Shown here one piece after another: positions 6,741 through 13,335 of a stretch of DNA of 13,952 nt; the stretch's first letter is position 1; each line of letters opens with the position of its first letter. A model generated the notes under the pieces. It saw only the letters and a program-made list of their open reading frames with translations, searched no databases and was not told the origin of the DNA. The stretch is from Candidatus Cloacimonadota bacterium. GTDB taxonomy: Bacteria > Cloacimonadota > Cloacimonadia > Cloacimonadales > Cloacimonadaceae. Location: NCBI GenBank assembly GCA_028681035.1, contig JAQUJJ010000095.1, forward strand, positions 1 through 13,952, written 5' to 3'. The position numbers and the translations under genes are program-made.

Positions 6741-8303
6741 TTATTTTTGCCGTTTACTTCTGCAGGTTACAACAGGTAAAATCATCTCTTCCATAGACAC
6801 CCCACCATGCTGGAAGGTGCCATTGAACTGCCGCTGATACTGATGGTAGGAATTGGGATACACGAAATAATAATCATCCTTGGCAAAGATGAAGTTATCT
6901 ACAATACTCTTGGTAGGCAATCCAAATTCGGAAGGTTTCTTCACAAACATAGCATGGCGATCGTTCACTGAAAGGTTTTTACCTTCTTTATAGCGCACGG
7001 TTGTGGATGTATCCCTATCGCCGATAACTTGTGTGGCACGGTTCACTTTTATAGAGCCGTGGTCGGTGGAGATAATCACAATCGCATCCTGTTTGCTAAT
7101 CAGTTTAAGGGCTTCGTACAGCGAGGAATGCAAGAACCAATGCTTGGTAAAAGCACGTAAGCCCTCTTCATGAGGAATAGTTTCCTGTAGTATCTGGTCG
7201 CGGCTACGGTGATGAGCAAGCAAATCCAGGAAGTTATAAACAAGTACTACCAAGTTATCCTTGTTCCAGGTCTCAATCTTGCGTAGCACAAAGTTACCCT
7301 CTTCCATATTGAAGATTTTTACATACTTACTGCTGGGTTCCAATTTGTAGCCAAGCTCGGTGATATGCTCGTCTAAAAGCTGATGCTCATTACGGTTGCG
7401 GCTATTATCCATTTCAGACGAGGTTACCCAGTATTCAGGGAAACGCTTGGCAATATCGATGGGCAGCAGACCGCTAAAGATGGAATTACGGCTGAAGGGG
7501 GTTGCCGTGGGCAAAATAGAATAGTATAAATCCAGCTCTTCATCGAACAGTTCTTGGATGTAAGGCTGAATGGCAAGATACTGATCCAGACGCATGCAAT
7601 CAATTATAATGAAGTATATCGGCACCTTTTCTTCAAAGTGCGGGGCTACATACTGAGAGATTAGATCAAAGCTGAGGTTGGGACGGTCATCGCTTTGCAG
7701 CCAGTTCCGGTAGTTACGTTCCACGAAGTTCGTAAACTCTGTGTTGCAGTTACGCTTTTCCAGAAAGTGAGTTTGGCGGAGTCCTTCGTCGTTAACTTCA
7801 TCGATTTGTATTTCCCAATATGCCATATCGCGGTATATTTGTCCCCATTCCTTCCAGTCTGGAGAGGCGAAGAGCTTTTGGTTAAGCTGAGCCATATAGC
7901 GGGTGTATTGTTGCCCAATCTGATTGGCGCGAATCTCATCGGCTTGGAATATCTTCTTTATTGCCATGATAATTTGGTTAGGATTGATGGGCTTTATCAG
8001 GTAGTCCGAAATCTGAGAGGCGATGGCTTTGTCCATCAAGCCTTCTTCTTCGCTTTTGGTTACCATCACAATGGGTATGGAACTGTTGATTTGTTTTATT
8101 TCCTGTAGGGTTGCCAAGCCATCCAAGCCAGGCATCATCTCATCCAGAATCACAAGGTCATATTTACTCGCCAACACTTTTTCGATAGCATCGGCACCGT
8201 TGTTACAAGTATCCACATAGTAATTTCTTTCCTCTAAGAAGAGGACAAAGGGCTTAAGCAGATCGATTTCATCGTCCACCCACAGAATACGCATTTGTTT
8301 CAT
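6741..8303 (-). CDS. PorX-like response regulator with C-terminal PglZ domain
   Basis: The 520-residue protein joins a receiver domain (about 1-120) to an alkaline-phosphatase-superfamily PglZ domain (about 225-515). Receiver residues are complete: acidic pair Asp10/Asp11, phospho-acceptor Asp54 in LDEMMPG, Thr82 and Lys104 before Pro105. The PglZ metal-site residues also look complete: Asp235 in IIIDCMRLD, Thr268 in TATPFSRNS, Asp360 with His364/365 in FLDLLAHH, Asp414-His415 in STDHGS, and His499 in FQHGG. PorX of Porphyromonas controls type IX secretion, and its PglZ domain is reported to hydrolyse signalling oligonucleotides; phosphorylation usually comes from a kinase encoded elsewhere. 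No histidine kinase or por/gld gene is visible here. The AAGGAG site lies inside the last codons of the upstream gene, whose stop is 8 bases away, so translation is probably coupled. Confidence 0.92.
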   Translation of the reverse strand: MKQMRILWVDDEIDLLKPFVLFLEERNYYVDTCNNGADAIEKVLASKYDLVILDEMMPGLDGLATLQEIKQINSSIPIVMVTKSEEEGLMDKAIASQISDYLIKPINPNQIIMAIKKIFQADEIRANQIGQQYTRYMAQLNQKLFASPDWKEWGQIYRDMAYWEIQIDEVNDEGLRQTHFLEKRNCNTEFTNFVERNYRNWLQSDDRPNLSFDLISQYVAPHFEEKVPIYFIIIDCMRLDQYLAIQPYIQELFDEELDLYYSILPTATPFSRNSIFSGLLPIDIAKRFPEYWVTSSEMDNSRNRNEHQLLDEHITELGYKLEPSSKYVKIFNMEEGNFVLRKIETWNKDNLVVLVYNFLDLLAHHRSRDQILQETIPHEEGLRAFTKHWFLHSSLYEALKLISKQDAIVIISTDHGSIKVNRATQVIGDRDTSTTVRYKEGKNLSVNDRHAMFVKKPSEFGLPTKSIVDNFIFAKDDYYFVYPNSYHQYQRQFNGTFQHGGVSMEEMILPVVTCRSKRQK

Positions 8304-8311
8304 AGCTTATC

Positions 8312-8932
8312 TTACTCCTTGTCTGTTTGGGTTGTTTGCTCAAAGATGCGTTGACGCTCTTTCACGACCTTTTTTATCTCATCAAGGTCGGCATCCTGAA
8401 AATACAAGGCGAGCTTAAAATTAAGCTCTTTACGGGAACAATTAAACCATGAAACCATCTTCTCCATATATTGATCGACATAGACGTCTTTAAGGTCTAA
8501 ATCTGTTTCTTTCTCTTGTTTCTTAAGCTCTTTAATGTGGTCGCGGAGTTCTTTAGTCGGCATTTCTTCCGCTTTATGAACCCATTCATCACGCAACTGC
8601 CAATCGGCTTTCTGCATCATAGGGCGTATCATTTGCAAGCGGTCGAAACCGATTTCTTTTATTTCGGTTTCGTCTATATCCATTTCTTCAATGAACAAAT
8701 CAAAGGTAGAAACCAAGCGTCCTGCGAGGCTAGAAGAGAGCTGATACTCAGCTTCCACAAAGTCCTTGAACTTATCATAACCCTTAAATAAAAAGAGTTT
8801 GGAACGTTTAATCTCTGATAGTAGCTGTCCTAAGCTAATAAAATTATCTTCCAACTGGTCTTTCAAGTTGGCAACGGCGGTGAACTTCTCATCGGGGCTC
8901 ATGTTTTCGGCAAAAGTAGATTTCTTTGTCAT
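8312..8932 (-). CDS. Hypothetical helical protein coupled to the PorX-like gene
   Basis: I do not recognise this 206-residue protein with certainty. It has no signal peptide or membrane segment and looks almost wholly alpha-helical and cytoplasmic. Residues 31-74 read FISLGQLLSEIKRSKLFLF then a GYDKFKDFVEAE stretch and a Ser-rich LSSSLAGRLV helix. This resembles helix-turn-helix-type segments in DUF3102-like and phage or plasmid-associated proteins, so DNA binding is possible. The second half is rich in Lys, Glu and Asp (about 125-206) with a single Trp-Phe-Asn-Cys patch near 166. It starts 11 bases after the panB stop; its AAGGA site overlaps that stop codon. Its own final codons carry the ribosome binding site of the PorX-like gene. 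The tight coupling suggests a shared job with that regulator, but this is inference only. Confidence 0.8.
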   Translation of the reverse strand: MTKKSTFAENMSPDEKFTAVANLKDQLEDNFISLGQLLSEIKRSKLFLFKGYDKFKDFVEAEYQLSSSLAGRLVSTFDLFIEEMDIDETEIKEIGFDRLQMIRPMMQKADWQLRDEWVHKAEEMPTKELRDHIKELKKQEKETDLDLKDVYVDQYMEKMVSWFNCSRKELNFKLALYFQDADLDEIKKVVKERQRIFEQTTQTDKE

Positions 8933-8943
8933 GGATTATATCC

Positions 8944-9777
8944 TTATTCTTTATTGCTAATGGGGTAGTAGATGTGCTTTTCGGTAGGAAAGCTGCCGTT
9001 GCGTACTTCGGCACTATATTCATTAATAGCTGTAGTAATCGTGGTGTTTAGCTGTGCATATTGTTTCACAAACTTAGCCTGCATATTGGAGTAGCCGAGC
9101 AAATCGTGATACACCAGCACTTGACCATCTGTAAACCTACCGGCTCCAATGCCGATAGTGGGGATAGTTAACGCTTCGCTAATTAGCTTGCCAAGTTCTT
9201 CCGGGATGCCTTCCAACACCAGCATAAAGGCTCCGGCTTGTTCTACAGCTTTGGCTTGAGTTAGTATCTCATCGTGTTCTGCCGGGTTTTTCCCCTGCAC
9301 TTTGTAGCCACCAAAACGGTGAACAGATTGCGGAGTTAAACCTAGGTGGGCACACACAGGTATTTCGATATCCACAATGGCGCGGATGGCAGCCAGACGC
9401 GAGGAACTTCCACCTTCCAACTTCACGGCATTGGCTCTTCCGCTAACAATTAAAGCGGCAGCATTTTGCTTGGTCTTTTTGTCGCTAAGATGATAGCTAA
9501 GGTAAGGCATATCTGCTATAATGAAAGCCGTCGGTGCTCCACGGCGTACCGCTGCGCTGTGATAGACAATATCTTCTGTAGATACTTGCAGGGTGCTGTC
9601 ATAACCAAGCACAACCATGCCCAGGCTATCACCTACCAAGATAATATCTATATCGCTATTGGCAATGCACCTTGCCATCGAATAATCGTAGGCAGTTATC
9701 ATGCTTATCTTGTGTCCTTGTTGCTTCATCTTTAAGAATGAAGCACTGGATTGTGCATTAGTCGGAGCTTTTGTCAT
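8944..9777 (-). CDS. panB: 3-methyl-2-oxobutanoate hydroxymethyltransferase (ketopantoate hydroxymethyltransferase)
   Basis: PanB adds a hydroxymethyl group from 5,10-methylene-tetrahydrofolate to 2-oxoisovalerate, giving ketopantoate, the first step of pantothenate and CoA synthesis. The metal and substrate motifs are all present: MITAYDYSMA near the N terminus, VGDSLGM with the following STL, ADMPYLSY, VKLEGG, CAHLGLTPQSVHRFGGY, LVLEGIP (catalytic Glu) and IGIGAG followed by TDGQVLVYHDLLG. An in-frame ATG at 9837 would give 297 residues. The ATG at 9777 is preferred (277 residues) because GAAGGAGAAGGA lies just upstream and the protein then begins close to where other PanB proteins do. With this start it overlaps the end of the upstream MORN-like gene by 20 bases. 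panC, panD and panE are not in the window. Confidence 0.95.
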   Translation of the reverse strand: MTKAPTNAQSSASFLKMKQQGHKISMITAYDYSMARCIANSDIDIILVGDSLGMVVLGYDSTLQVSTEDIVYHSAAVRRGAPTAFIIADMPYLSYHLSDKKTKQNAAALIVSGRANAVKLEGGSSSRLAAIRAIVDIEIPVCAHLGLTPQSVHRFGGYKVQGKNPAEHDEILTQAKAVEQAGAFMLVLEGIPEELGKLISEALTIPTIGIGAGRFTDGQVLVYHDLLGYSNMQAKFVKQYAQLNTTITTAINEYSAEVRNGSFPTEKHIYYPISNKE

Positions 9778-10324
9778 TGTCGCGTCCTTCTCCTTCCTGG
9801 CTCTCTGAACTTGCAGCATCAAGGCGTTCTTCTCCATTAGTTACGTTATCGCCAACGTAAGCACCTCGGTTTAGAACCATATCATAAATAATTCCACCAT
9901 TCTGATACCAACCCAAGAACCGTCCGTTTAACATGCCATCACGATAGTATGCACTCATCTGCGGCGATCCATCGGGATACCACAACAGCATCAACCCGTT
10001 TTGTAAGCCATCTGTATAGCTTACCGCCCGGGAAAGCTGGGTGGGTGTAAATCTTTCGTACGCCACACCGGAAAAAGGCTTACCTTGATACATGTGCAAG
10101 TCTATTTCCAGTTCTAAATCACTAAAAGAAACGGCATCTTTGGGCAAAGTCCAATTCTTGGCTACTAAATAATCTTCACTTCGATTTTGCGCAAAGGCAA
10201 AGCCGGAGACACAAGAAAAAACTAAAATAAGTAGAAACATCGCAAAGCGATTTCGGCTGTTACCGCCTTCTTCACGTGGCGACCGAGGTATCAAGCCAAG
10301 GTACATAAGCTCTTTAGGACACAT
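9758..10324 (-). CDS. Exported MORN-like / YwqK-type repeat protein
   Basis: The 188-residue protein carries three degenerate MORN-variant repeats of the YwqK type: about 79-92 (YQGKPFSGVAYERF), 103-126 (YTDGLQNGLMLLWYPDG and on) and 127-149 (YRDGMLNGRFLGWYQNGG). A hydrophobic segment (30-45) ends FAFA-Q, a likely signal-peptidase I site, so it is probably periplasmic or secreted. The C-terminal tail (about 165-188) is Ser/Glu/Asp rich. Start choice is uncertain: ATG at 10324 has GGAG 7 bases upstream and gives an unusually long n-region; ATG at 10306 is also possible. The internal ATG at 10240 would remove Arg24 and Arg26, leaving no positive charge before the hydrophobic core, so it is less likely. 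Such proteins often act as envelope or surface accessory proteins; the role here is unknown. It heads the run that continues into panB. Confidence 0.75.
   Translation of the reverse strand: MCPKELMYLGLIPRSPREEGGNSRNRFAMFLLILVFSCVSGFAFAQNRSEDYLVAKNWTLPKDAVSFSDLELEIDLHMYQGKPFSGVAYERFTPTQLSRAVSYTDGLQNGLMLLWYPDGSPQMSAYYRDGMLNGRFLGWYQNGGIIYDMVLNRGAYVGDNVTNGEERLDAASSESQEGEGRDNDKSSD
9785..9796 (-). promoter_or_regulatory. Ribosome binding site that sets the panB start
   Basis: On the minus strand GAAGGAGAAGGA lies 7 bases before the ATG at 9777, inside the end of the upstream gene. No comparable site was used for the alternative in-frame start at 9837, so this site decides the shorter 277-residue form. 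Confidence 0.7.
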
Positions 10325-10380
10325 TTTTCATCTCCGAAAGGTGAGTCAACCTTTTTTCTATTGTATTCATTTCTTTGTGC

Positions 10381-10408
10381 TTTATAAGATATTCCAGTTT
10401 AGTGAAAA
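10381..10408 (-). promoter_or_regulatory. Candidate promoter for the minus-strand gene run
   Basis: Minus strand TTTTCA (10403-10408, four of six) is 16 bases from TATAAA (10381-10386, five of six), about 57 bases before the first start codon at 10324. The leader between them contains a 6-bp hairpin AAAGGT/ACCTTT (10337-10342 and 10349-10354) just before the ribosome binding site. The match is suggestive only. Confidence 0.35.
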
Positions 10409-10486
10409 TCAAAGTATATTTAAGCCCGTTTCTCGTCAAAGCCTTTTTCTTTGCCTCGGTATTTTTGCTTTCCCTGAGTTCCAAAT

Positions 10487-10547
10487 TTTGTCCCCCTATA
10501 GCTATAAGGGGGACAAATCTGGGATTATGGGACAGAATTGGGATTTA
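10487..10547. repeat. Inverted repeat followed by a 19-base tandem repeat
   Basis: TTTGTCCCCCT (10487-10497) and AGGGGGACAAA (10507-10517) are perfect 11-bp arms around a 9-base A/T loop. The right arm overlaps the first of two similar 19-base units, GGGACAAATCTGGGATTAT (10510-10528) and GGGACAGAATTGGGATTTA (10529-10547). No gene ends nearby and no T-run follows, so it is not a terminator for anything visible. A dispersed repeat or mobile-element remnant is possible. Confidence 0.65.
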
Positions 10548-10641
10548 TTTTCTCTTTTGTAAATATATCTTTAAGGGACGATGGCTAAGTGTCATAAATA
10601 GTAAAGATTAGAAGTGCAACACTCGTAGGGGCGAGCTGCGC

Positions 10642-10722
10642 TTTTTGACTTATATAATCGGCGACTGTATCTCTCGATAGAAGCACACTTGCTTTGCACA
10701 TCGCCGATTTATGAGTTAAAAA
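10642..10722. repeat. 81-base hairpin with a stem of about 22 bp
   Basis: The left arm (10642-10664, ending AATCGGCGA) pairs with the right arm (10701-10722, beginning TCGCCGATT). Counting two G-U pairs in RNA and one bulged base, the whole arm pairs. The 36-base loop holds a small inner hairpin AAGC/GCTT. The T-run is at the 5' side and the A-run at the 3' side, the reverse of an intrinsic terminator. It could be a small RNA, an mRNA leader element or a miniature inverted-repeat element. Confidence 0.6.
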
Positions 10723-10827
10723 TAATATGGGTGTCATTAGCTTTTCGTGCTTAACTCACAATTACGCAGTGTTATAGCATGGTTTATTTGGTGTTACACG
10801 GTGCGGTTCAGAGACCGCAGCTACGTT

Positions 10828-10952
10828 CTTGCTTATCCGAAACGGTTCCAATACCGAACTGATCAGGATCCGAACGGGTTCACACCCGATGAGATCCCGA
10901 TCGGATCCCGATGAACCCTCTTGCGGATAAGCAAGGATGCGACATTAGAGGG
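10828..10952. repeat. Nested and crossing inverted repeats with phased CCCGAT copies
   Basis: Perfect 12-bp arms CTTGCTTATCCG (10828-10839) and CGGATAAGCAAG (10924-10935) enclose an 84-base core. Within it are GGATCCG/CGGATCC, GGGTTCA/TGAACCC and the small hairpin CGGGT-tcac-ACCCG (10875-10888). CCCGAT occurs at 10885, 10896 and 10907, exactly 11 bases apart. CCCTCT (10916-10921) can pair with AGAGGG (10947-10952), crossing the outer stem. A neighbouring hairpin TGCGGT/ACCGCA lies at 10802-10819. The structure is real at sequence level; its role is unknown. Confidence 0.6.
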
Positions 10953-11282
10953 TAGGGCAGAAATCCAATCCTGCTGAACCAAACTCCAACAAGATTTAAA
11001 AGCATTTTATACACAGAGAAAAGCCCTGAAAACCAGATAATGGCAGAGAGTTAATTTTAACAAAAAACAATAAGTAACCGAGCTTTGGTTTCTCTAAACA
11101 CCTGCCCTATTCTTCAGTAGCCCTTCACTAATAAATTTTGCTACGATTTCGGGGCATTCGGTGCAATTAGTGGTAACATTTTTCTGCGCATATCCTGTAC
11201 TTCTGGGTATCTGTGAGCATTTGTTTTTTACTATGCAGACTCGCCTGCAACGTTTCCACGACAAATGAGCATAAAAAAGTTC

Positions 11283-11310
11283 TTGCCAATACAGCTACTA
11301 TGATTATCTT
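11283..11310 (+). promoter_or_regulatory. Promoter of the PadR-led efflux operon
   Basis: TTGCCA (11283-11288) and TATCTT (11305-11310) are separated by 16 bases, with TG two bases further upstream (extended -10-like). The expected transcription start falls inside the palindrome that follows. An alternative -10, TATAAT (11324-11329), lies within the palindrome itself but has no good -35. Confidence 0.5.
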
Positions 11311-11313
11311 GGC

Positions 11314-11330
11314 TATTATACAGTATAATA
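11314..11330 (+). promoter_or_regulatory. Palindromic operator, likely the PadR binding site
   Basis: TATTATACAGTATAATA is a perfect palindrome of two 8-base arms around a central A. It sits 26 bases before the PadR ribosome binding site start codon region and overlaps the expected transcription start. PadR-family regulators commonly repress their own operon by binding an A/T-rich inverted repeat at the promoter, which this layout fits. Confidence 0.65.
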
Positions 11331-11356
11331 CCATAGACAATAATAGAGAGGTGATT

Positions 11357-11956
11357 ATGTCCAAAGCACACATGGTGGTGCTAAGTTTCCTTAAGGTTAA
11401 GCCTTTTCACGCTTACCAGATAGGGCAGCTCGTGGAACAGCTTGCTTTGCCCCGCTGGACAGGGGTTACTCTGCCGGCGATTTACAAAGCTATGCAAACT
11501 TTGGAGAAGCAAAAGTACATTCGCGGAGAGGAAATGCGCGTGGGAACAAGCCCGCCACGCATGGTTTACCACTTGAACGCTAAAGGTAGGCAGTACCTGC
11601 AAAAAACAGTAATAGGCTATCTGAACGATACACAGCTAACAGATAGAGATTGGTGGTTGGCACTGTTTTTCGCACAGCAAAACACTAGTAAGGCAGAGCT
11701 GTTAAACGCAATTGAGCAGCGCATCTTGCGCCTGAAAGAGGTGCAAAAGAAGAAACGTGATATTCAGGATTGCCCCACCACGATACTTGGGGAGGATTTA
11801 CCCTTTGTGCATCATCACTTAATGGAATTGGGGCTTGGTTACATTCGGGCAGAATTACGATCCTTATGTGCTTTGCAGAAGGATATTCAATCGGATGAAC
11901 ACGACGGTTTCTTTATTCCTATAGAGTCCTCTGCTACCCAGAAAGGAGCAAATTAA
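11357..11956 (+). CDS. PadR-family transcriptional regulator
   Basis: A winged helix-turn-helix repressor of the PadR family, often controlling an adjacent efflux pump and released by a small phenolic or drug-like ligand. Residues 1-85 form the wing domain: VVLSFLKVKPFHAYQIGQLV at the start, TLPAIYKAMQTLEKQKYIRG as the recognition helix region, and RMVYHLNAKGRQYL as the wing and end. The remainder is a helical dimerisation domain with a Lys/Arg-rich stretch. An in-frame ATG at 11213 exists, but the ATG at 11357 (199 residues) is chosen: GAGAGGTG lies 4 bases upstream, PadR homology begins at once, and the extra 48 codons overlap the promoter and palindrome. It is followed by a TolC-like gene after 3 bases, with the next ribosome binding site inside its last codons. 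Confidence 0.88.
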   Translation: MSKAHMVVLSFLKVKPFHAYQIGQLVEQLALPRWTGVTLPAIYKAMQTLEKQKYIRGEEMRVGTSPPRMVYHLNAKGRQYLQKTVIGYLNDTQLTDRDWWLALFFAQQNTSKAELLNAIEQRILRLKEVQKKKRDIQDCPTTILGEDLPFVHHHLMELGLGYIRAELRSLCALQKDIQSDEHDGFFIPIESSATQKGAN

Positions 11957-11959
11957 ACA

Positions 11960-13324
11960 ATGAAAAGAATACTTACAATTCTCGGCATAATGTTACTATT
12001 GGCATCTGCTTGGGCGCAGGAAACGGCTTTTGCTGCTCTTCCCAGCCTTAATATGGAGGCTGCTAAAGCACAAGCTTTGAAGAACAACCCTGCATATCAG
12101 GCTAAAGAGGCTGCGCTTAATGCTGCTAAATGGGCTAAGACCAATGCTATTTCTACGGTTCTGCCAAGCCTAAGCTTCGGCAGCACACTTATGTATAGCG
12201 ACCCCGCCACGAGCGTGCAGACAGGCGGTTCTACAACCAGCTTAAACAACGATATGCGCACCATGTCGCTGAACCTTTCGCAACCTTTGTTTCTAGGTGG
12301 GAAAGCATGGCAGGCATATAAGATTGCAACTACTTCATTAGAAATTGCAGAATTGAACTATCAAAACCAACGCTACACCCTCCTAAGCGAAGTGGAAAGT
12401 AAATTCCTATCTGCCTTGCAGCTAAAAAGCGTTTATCAGATTAGCCAACTGGATTTGAACTCTGCCAAAGATAACTTAGCCTTGGCAAAGATAAAGCAAG
12501 ATAATGGCTTACTCTCCAGGGCAGATTACCTGCGTTTCCAATCCCGCCTTGCCAGCAAGGAAGTATCGGCTCTGCAGGCACAGACAGCCTTACAGCTTGT
12601 TTTAACAGACCTTGCCAATTACTTAGGTGCAACCGAGCTGATGATGCCCCAAGATATGGCAATGGAACAGGAAGAGAGCTATATTGCGAAGCTGGATACC
12701 TACGACCTTGCGCTAACCAATAGGCTTAGCGGCAAAATGCTACAGCTTGCTAGCAAACGAAACTTAAACTACCAGATAATGGATAAAAGTGTGGAGCTTT
12801 CTCAGCGAGCATACAGCATCGCTAAGGCTTCTTTTCTGCCAACCTTGATGCTCACAGGTAGCAGAATGTATCGGGAAAATGGCATAGACCGCTATAAGTT
12901 CAGCGCATCTAACCAGATTATGCTTAATCTTAGCGTTCCGATATTGCCCGGCTTGGGTTTTTACAGCAGCGCACAAAAGGCGAAGGAAGAAGCTCGCAAG
13001 GCAAGCTTGGAAGCAAAAACAGCTACGGATGGCATCAAGCTGGGAGTGGAGAGTGCTACCCTCAATTGGGTTAGTTCCGCCAAACAAGTGCAAAGCGCAG
13101 AGCTTGCCCTTTCCTATAGCGAAGAACTATACCGCCAGATGCAGGAACGCTTTCGCCTTAATATGCTATCTCCGCTTGAGCTATTGGATGCAGAGCTGAT
13201 GCTATCTTCAGCCCGGATGACATATAATACCACCTTTTATACATATCTGAAATCCCGCAGCGCACTGATGCAAGCTCTGGCGGTGGAAGATACTAACGAA
13301 CTTTACACTTTAATAGAGAACTGA
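11960..13324 (+). CDS. TolC-family outer-membrane efflux protein
   Basis: The exit duct of a tripartite efflux pump: a trimeric outer-membrane barrel with a long periplasmic helical tunnel. The 454-residue precursor starts with a signal peptide whose likely cleavage is after Ala19 (SAWA-QE). Two homologous OEP repeats are visible. The first begins LNMEAAKAQALKNNPAYQAK and contains LPSLSFG; the second includes YSIAKASFLPTLMLTG in its first strand region and SPLELLDAELMLSSARMTY near the C terminus. The length is normal for the family. AAAGGAG 11 bases upstream supports the start. It lies between the PadR regulator and a membrane-fusion lipoprotein, the usual partners, so one operon for export of drugs or other small molecules is likely. 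The substrate is unknown. Confidence 0.93.
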   Translation: MKRILTILGIMLLLASAWAQETAFAALPSLNMEAAKAQALKNNPAYQAKEAALNAAKWAKTNAISTVLPSLSFGSTLMYSDPATSVQTGGSTTSLNNDMRTMSLNLSQPLFLGGKAWQAYKIATTSLEIAELNYQNQRYTLLSEVESKFLSALQLKSVYQISQLDLNSAKDNLALAKIKQDNGLLSRADYLRFQSRLASKEVSALQAQTALQLVLTDLANYLGATELMMPQDMAMEQEESYIAKLDTYDLALTNRLSGKMLQLASKRNLNYQIMDKSVELSQRAYSIAKASFLPTLMLTGSRMYRENGIDRYKFSASNQIMLNLSVPILPGLGFYSSAQKAKEEARKASLEAKTATDGIKLGVESATLNWVSSAKQVQSAELALSYSEELYRQMQERFRLNMLSPLELLDAELMLSSARMTYNTTFYTYLKSRSALMQALAVEDTNELYTLIEN

Positions 13325-13335
13325 TGAGGAATAAC

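Larger units (their letters stand above)
10325..11356. other. Gene-free region of about 1 kb with several inverted repeats
   Basis: No frame here reads like a protein: the open frames are short, of odd composition (Phe- and Ser-rich) and cross the inverted repeats. The region separates divergent transcription units, the minus-strand run starting at 10324 and the PadR-led operon starting at 11357. Besides promoters at each edge it holds inverted repeats at 10487-10517, 10642-10722, 10802-10819, 10828-10935 and 11126-11172. I recognise no tRNA, rRNA, tmRNA, RNase P or SRP RNA in it, nor any transposase remnant. Confidence 0.7.

Noticed and set aside
9778..9837. Longer panB form starting at 9837
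   Set aside because: The 20 extra residues are translated from the end of the upstream gene in another frame, and the strong GAAGGAGAAGGA site favours 9777.
10341..10611. Two overlapping plus-strand open frames of 73 and 78 codons in the gene-free region
   Set aside because: Phe/Ser-rich composition, no recognisable domain, and both read through the perfect inverted repeat at 10487-10517 and the tandem repeat. They start within the opposite-strand promoter and leader.
10828..10935. Integron attC site or tRNA-like T-arm (GGGTTCACACCC)
   Set aside because: No GTTRRRY/RYYYAAC core sites at the ends and no integrase or cassette genes. The TTC-containing hairpin has a 4-base loop, not a 7-base T-loop, and no acceptor stem or CCA is seen.
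11213..11356. Upstream in-frame extension of the PadR gene by 48 codons
   Set aside because: It would cover the promoter and palindrome, lacks PadR likeness, and a good ribosome binding site precedes the ATG at 11357.
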